Assembly: GCA_014377155.1 (NCBI GenBank)
Contig: JACMQD010000481.1
Location: 1-7,492 of the forward strand
DNA: 7,492 bases
Origin: Herminiimonas sp.
Lineage (GTDB): Bacteria > Pseudomonadota > Gammaproteobacteria > Burkholderiales > Burkholderiaceae
Direction: 5' to 3'
The notes under the pieces: generated by a model
Seen by the model: the letters and a program-made list of their open reading frames with translations, nothing else
What the model was told of the DNA's origin: nothing
Databases searched by the model: none
Shown here: positions 5,383 through 7,492 of the stretch, piece by piece
How positions within the stretch are numbered: the first letter of the stretch is position 1
Layout of the letters: every line of letters begins with the position of its first letter
Translations under genes and position numbers: made by a program

Positions 5383-7492
5383 TTAAACGGCGTGATCTGT
5401 TTTACTGTTCCCCGGCTGACGGGAGTCCTGGTGCAGCTGCCGTCGTCGCAGCAACAGATACACCACCGGCACCACGAACATCGACAGCAGCGGCGCTGTA
5501 ATCATGCCGCCGACCATCGGCGCTGCAATGCGCTGCATCACCTCCGAACCTGCGCCGGCGCCGATCATGATCGGTATCAGGCCGGCGATGATCACCGCTA
5601 CCGTCATGGCCTTGGGCCGTACCCGCAGCACCGCGCCTTCCCGGATCGCGTCGAGCAGGTCGGCCTCGCTACCCTCGCCTCTTGCCAGCCGATCGCGCCA
5701 TGCGTTTTTCAGGTATAGCAGCATGATCACGCCGAATTCCGCCGCGACGCCTGCCAGTGCGATGAAGCCGACGCCGCTGGCCACCGATAGATTGTGCCCC
5801 AGCAGCCACAACAGCCAGATACCGCCGGCCAAGGCGAACGGTAGCGTTGCCATGATCAGCGCCGCTTCGTCGAAGCGTTTGAACGTCAGGTACAGCAGCA
5901 CGAAAATGATCAGCAAGGTTGCGGGTACGACGACTTTAAGCTTGGCGGTGGCGCGTTCCAGATATTCGAACTGGCCCGACCACGAAACCGAATAACCGGC
6001 TGGCAGCTTGACTTCCTTGGCGACTGCACGCTGCATGTCGTGCACAGCCGAGCGCAAATCACGCCCACGGATATCGACATAGACCCAGCCCGACAAGCGC
6101 GCGTTTTCGCTCTTGAGCATCGGCGGGCCATCGCTGATCCGAACCGCGGCGACGTCGCCGAGCGTGATTTGTGCACCACGCTCGGTCAGCACCGAAAGCT
6201 GGCGCAGTTTTTCAACCGAGTCGCGCACTTCACGCGGGTAGCGCATGTTGATCGGAAAGCGCTGCAGGCCTTCAACTGTTTCGCCGACGTTGTCGCCACC
6301 GATGGCGGACGCCACGATACTCTGCACGTCGGCGATGTTGAGGCCGTAGCGGGCCGCCGCGTCGCGGTCGATTTTGATATCGACATAGCGTCCGCCGTTA
6401 AGACGTTCGGCCAGTGCCGACGACACGCCGGCGACGTTTTTCACGACGCGCTCGATATCACCGGTGATGCGGTCGATTTCTTTCAGATCGGCGCCTGCCA
6501 CCTTGACGCCGACCGGGCTTTTGATACCGGTCGCCAGCATGTCGATACGATTGCGGATCGGCGGTACCCAGATGTTGGACAGGCCCGGCACCTTGACGAT
6601 GCGGTCCAGCTCTTCGATCAGCTTGTCGGGTGTCATGCCGGCACGCCACTGGTCGCGTGGCTTGAACTGGATAGTGGTCTCGAACATTTCCAGCGGCGCC
6701 GGATCGGTGGCGGACTCGGCGCGGCCGGCCTTGCCGAATACGGTTTCTACTTCGGGCAGCGTCTTGATCAGGCGGTCGGTCTGTTGCAGTAATTCCGACA
6801 CCTTGCCCGCGCCCAGACCCGGCAACGCAGACGGCATGTAAAGCACATCGCCTTCATCCAGCGGCGGCATGAATTCGCCGCCCAGTTGCGTCATCGGCCA
6901 GAGTGTCGCCAGCGCGATCAGCGCCGCCGCCAACAGTGTCGATTTCGGAAAACGCAGCACCCCTTCCAGCAGCGGCCGGTATAGCGCAATCAACACGCGG
7001 TTTAGCGGATTGCTCTGCTCGTGCGGAATCCGGCCACGGATCAGATAGCCCATCAGAACGGGAACCAGTGTGACCGACAGCGCGGCGGCGGCGGCCATCG
7101 CATAGGTCTTGGTGAAAGCAAGCGGCGAAAACAGCCGCCCTTCCTGTGCCTCCAGCGTGAATACCGGAATAAACGACAGCACGATGATCAAGAGCGAAAA
7201 AAACGGTGCCGGCCCCACCTCGGCGGCGGCGCCGCCGATGACCTGCCAGTGATCGTCGCCGCCGAGCTTTTTTCCGAGATGGCGGGGATGCCATGCCTCG
7301 ATGTGCTTGTGAGCGTTTTCGATCATCACTACCGCAGCGTCCACCATTGCACCCACAGCGATGGCGATGCCACCAAGCGACATGATGTTGGCATTGACGC
7401 CTTGGTAGTACATCACGATGTAGGCCGCCAGAATACCCAGCGGCAGCGACACGATTGCCACCAGCGCCGAGCGCACATGGAACAGAAAAATG
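5383..7492 (-). CDS. cusA: CusA-type Cu(I)/Ag(I) heavy-metal RND efflux pump (N-terminus cut by window edge)
   Basis: CusA is the inner-membrane proton-driven pump of the CusCBA tripartite complex, moving Cu(I)/Ag(I) out across the envelope. The frame is open to the right edge; 702 residues are visible and about 350 N-terminal residues are missing, judged by alignment to E. coli CusA (about 1047). The GTG at 7476 is internal, since the frame continues upstream as IFLFH, a family match. Counting from that codon, transmembrane helix 4 carries [17 protein letters not shown] (42-58). D46, E580 (GVAAEFG) and K622 (RPKAMT) correspond to the proton-relay residues D405, E939 and K984. M214 (LYMPS), M264 (PLEMFE) and M313 (RIDML) match the metal-binding triad M573, M623 and M672 by spacing from D46. 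The C-terminus is [16 protein letters not shown] plus a short basic tail. Operon partners cusB/cusC are expected to the right; nothing co-directional follows before the convergent gene, so cusA probably ends its operon. SilA is a close alternative name. Confidence 0.95.
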   Translation of the reverse strand, partial: IFLFHVRSALVAIVSLPLGILAAYIVMYYQGVNANIMSLGGIAIAVGAMVDAAVVMIENAHKHIEAWHPRHLGKKLGGDDHWQVIGGAAAEVGPAPFFSLLIIVLSFIPVFTLEAQEGRLFSPLAFTKTYAMAAAAALSVTLVPVLMGYLIRGRIPHEQSNPLNRVLIALYRPLLEGVLRFPKSTLLAAALIALATLWPMTQLGGEFMPPLDEGDVLYMPSALPGLGAGKVSELLQQTDRLIKTLPEVETVFGKAGRAESATDPAPLEMFETTIQFKPRDQWRAGMTPDKLIEELDRIVKVPGLSNIWVPPIRNRIDMLATGIKSPVGVKVAGADLKEIDRITGDIERVVKNVAGVSSALAERLNGGRYVDIKIDRDAAARYGLNIADVQSIVASAIGGDNVGETVEGLQRFPINMRYPREVRDSVEKLRQLSVLTERGAQITLGDVAAVRISDGPPMLKSENARLSGWVYVDIRGRDLRSAVHDMQRAVAKEVKLPAGYSVSWSGQFEYLERATAKLKVVVPATLLIIFVLLYLTFKRFDEAALIMATLPFALAGGIWLLWLLGHNLSVASGVGFIALAGVAAEFGVIMLLYLKNAWRDRLARGEGSEADLLDAIREGAVLRVRPKAMTVAVIIAGLIPIMIGAGAGSEVMQRIAAPMVGGMITAPLLSMFVVPVVYLLLRRRQLHQDSRQPGNSKTDHAV

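Noticed and set aside
6040..6792. A 250-codon open frame on the plus strand
   Set aside because: It is antisense to conserved periplasmic-domain codons of cusA and its translation shows no recognisable motif.
7474..7476. GTG 7476 as the true start of the CusA-like gene
   Set aside because: The frame stays open to the window edge and the upstream codons (IFLFH) continue the family alignment, so this codon is internal.

Overview
The window most resembles chromosome from a betaproteobacterium, probably of the order Burkholderiales. This is inferred from the moderately high G+C, the family resemblance of the proteins and the gene content; no rRNA or tRNA is present to settle it. Four protein genes are visible. 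Two of them, one at each edge, are cut by the window.

Layout: (1) 1-2004, minus strand: the first 668 codons of a ClpV/TssH ATPase, the type VI secretion (T6SS) sheath-disassembly motor; its C-terminal third lies beyond the left edge. (2) 2005-2204: a short intergenic stretch with one strong hairpin. (3) 2205-3938, minus strand: a complete KefB-like CPA2 cation/proton antiporter with a cytosolic RCK (TrkA-N) domain. (4) 3939-4252: a divergent intergenic region of 314 bases, with three inverted repeats in 58 bases and a 13-codon leader ORF whose stop overlaps the next start codon. (5) 4253-5308, plus strand: a 351-residue protein of unrecognised family, lower in G+C in the stretches I sampled, with a strand-HGH / strand-Cys arrangement like clan CD (caspase/C80-like) cysteine peptidases. 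(6) 5309-5382: a convergent intergenic stretch with a perfect 11-bp tandem duplication and a small hairpin. (7) 5383-7492, minus strand: the C-terminal two thirds of a CusA-type Cu(I)/Ag(I) RND efflux pump; the N-terminus lies beyond the right edge.

The genes do not form one pathway. clpV probably opens a T6SS operon running left out of the window, cusA probably closes a cusCBA-type operon entering from the right, and the antiporter is a housekeeping-type ion transporter on the same strand as clpV. The 351-residue gene is the one most worth attention. It sits alone, divergent from the antiporter and convergent with cusA, about 2.2 kb from a T6SS gene, and carries a plausible His/Cys dyad. It could be a secreted or cytoplasmic caspase-like protease, possibly a T6SS cargo, but nothing in the window proves either activity or secretion.
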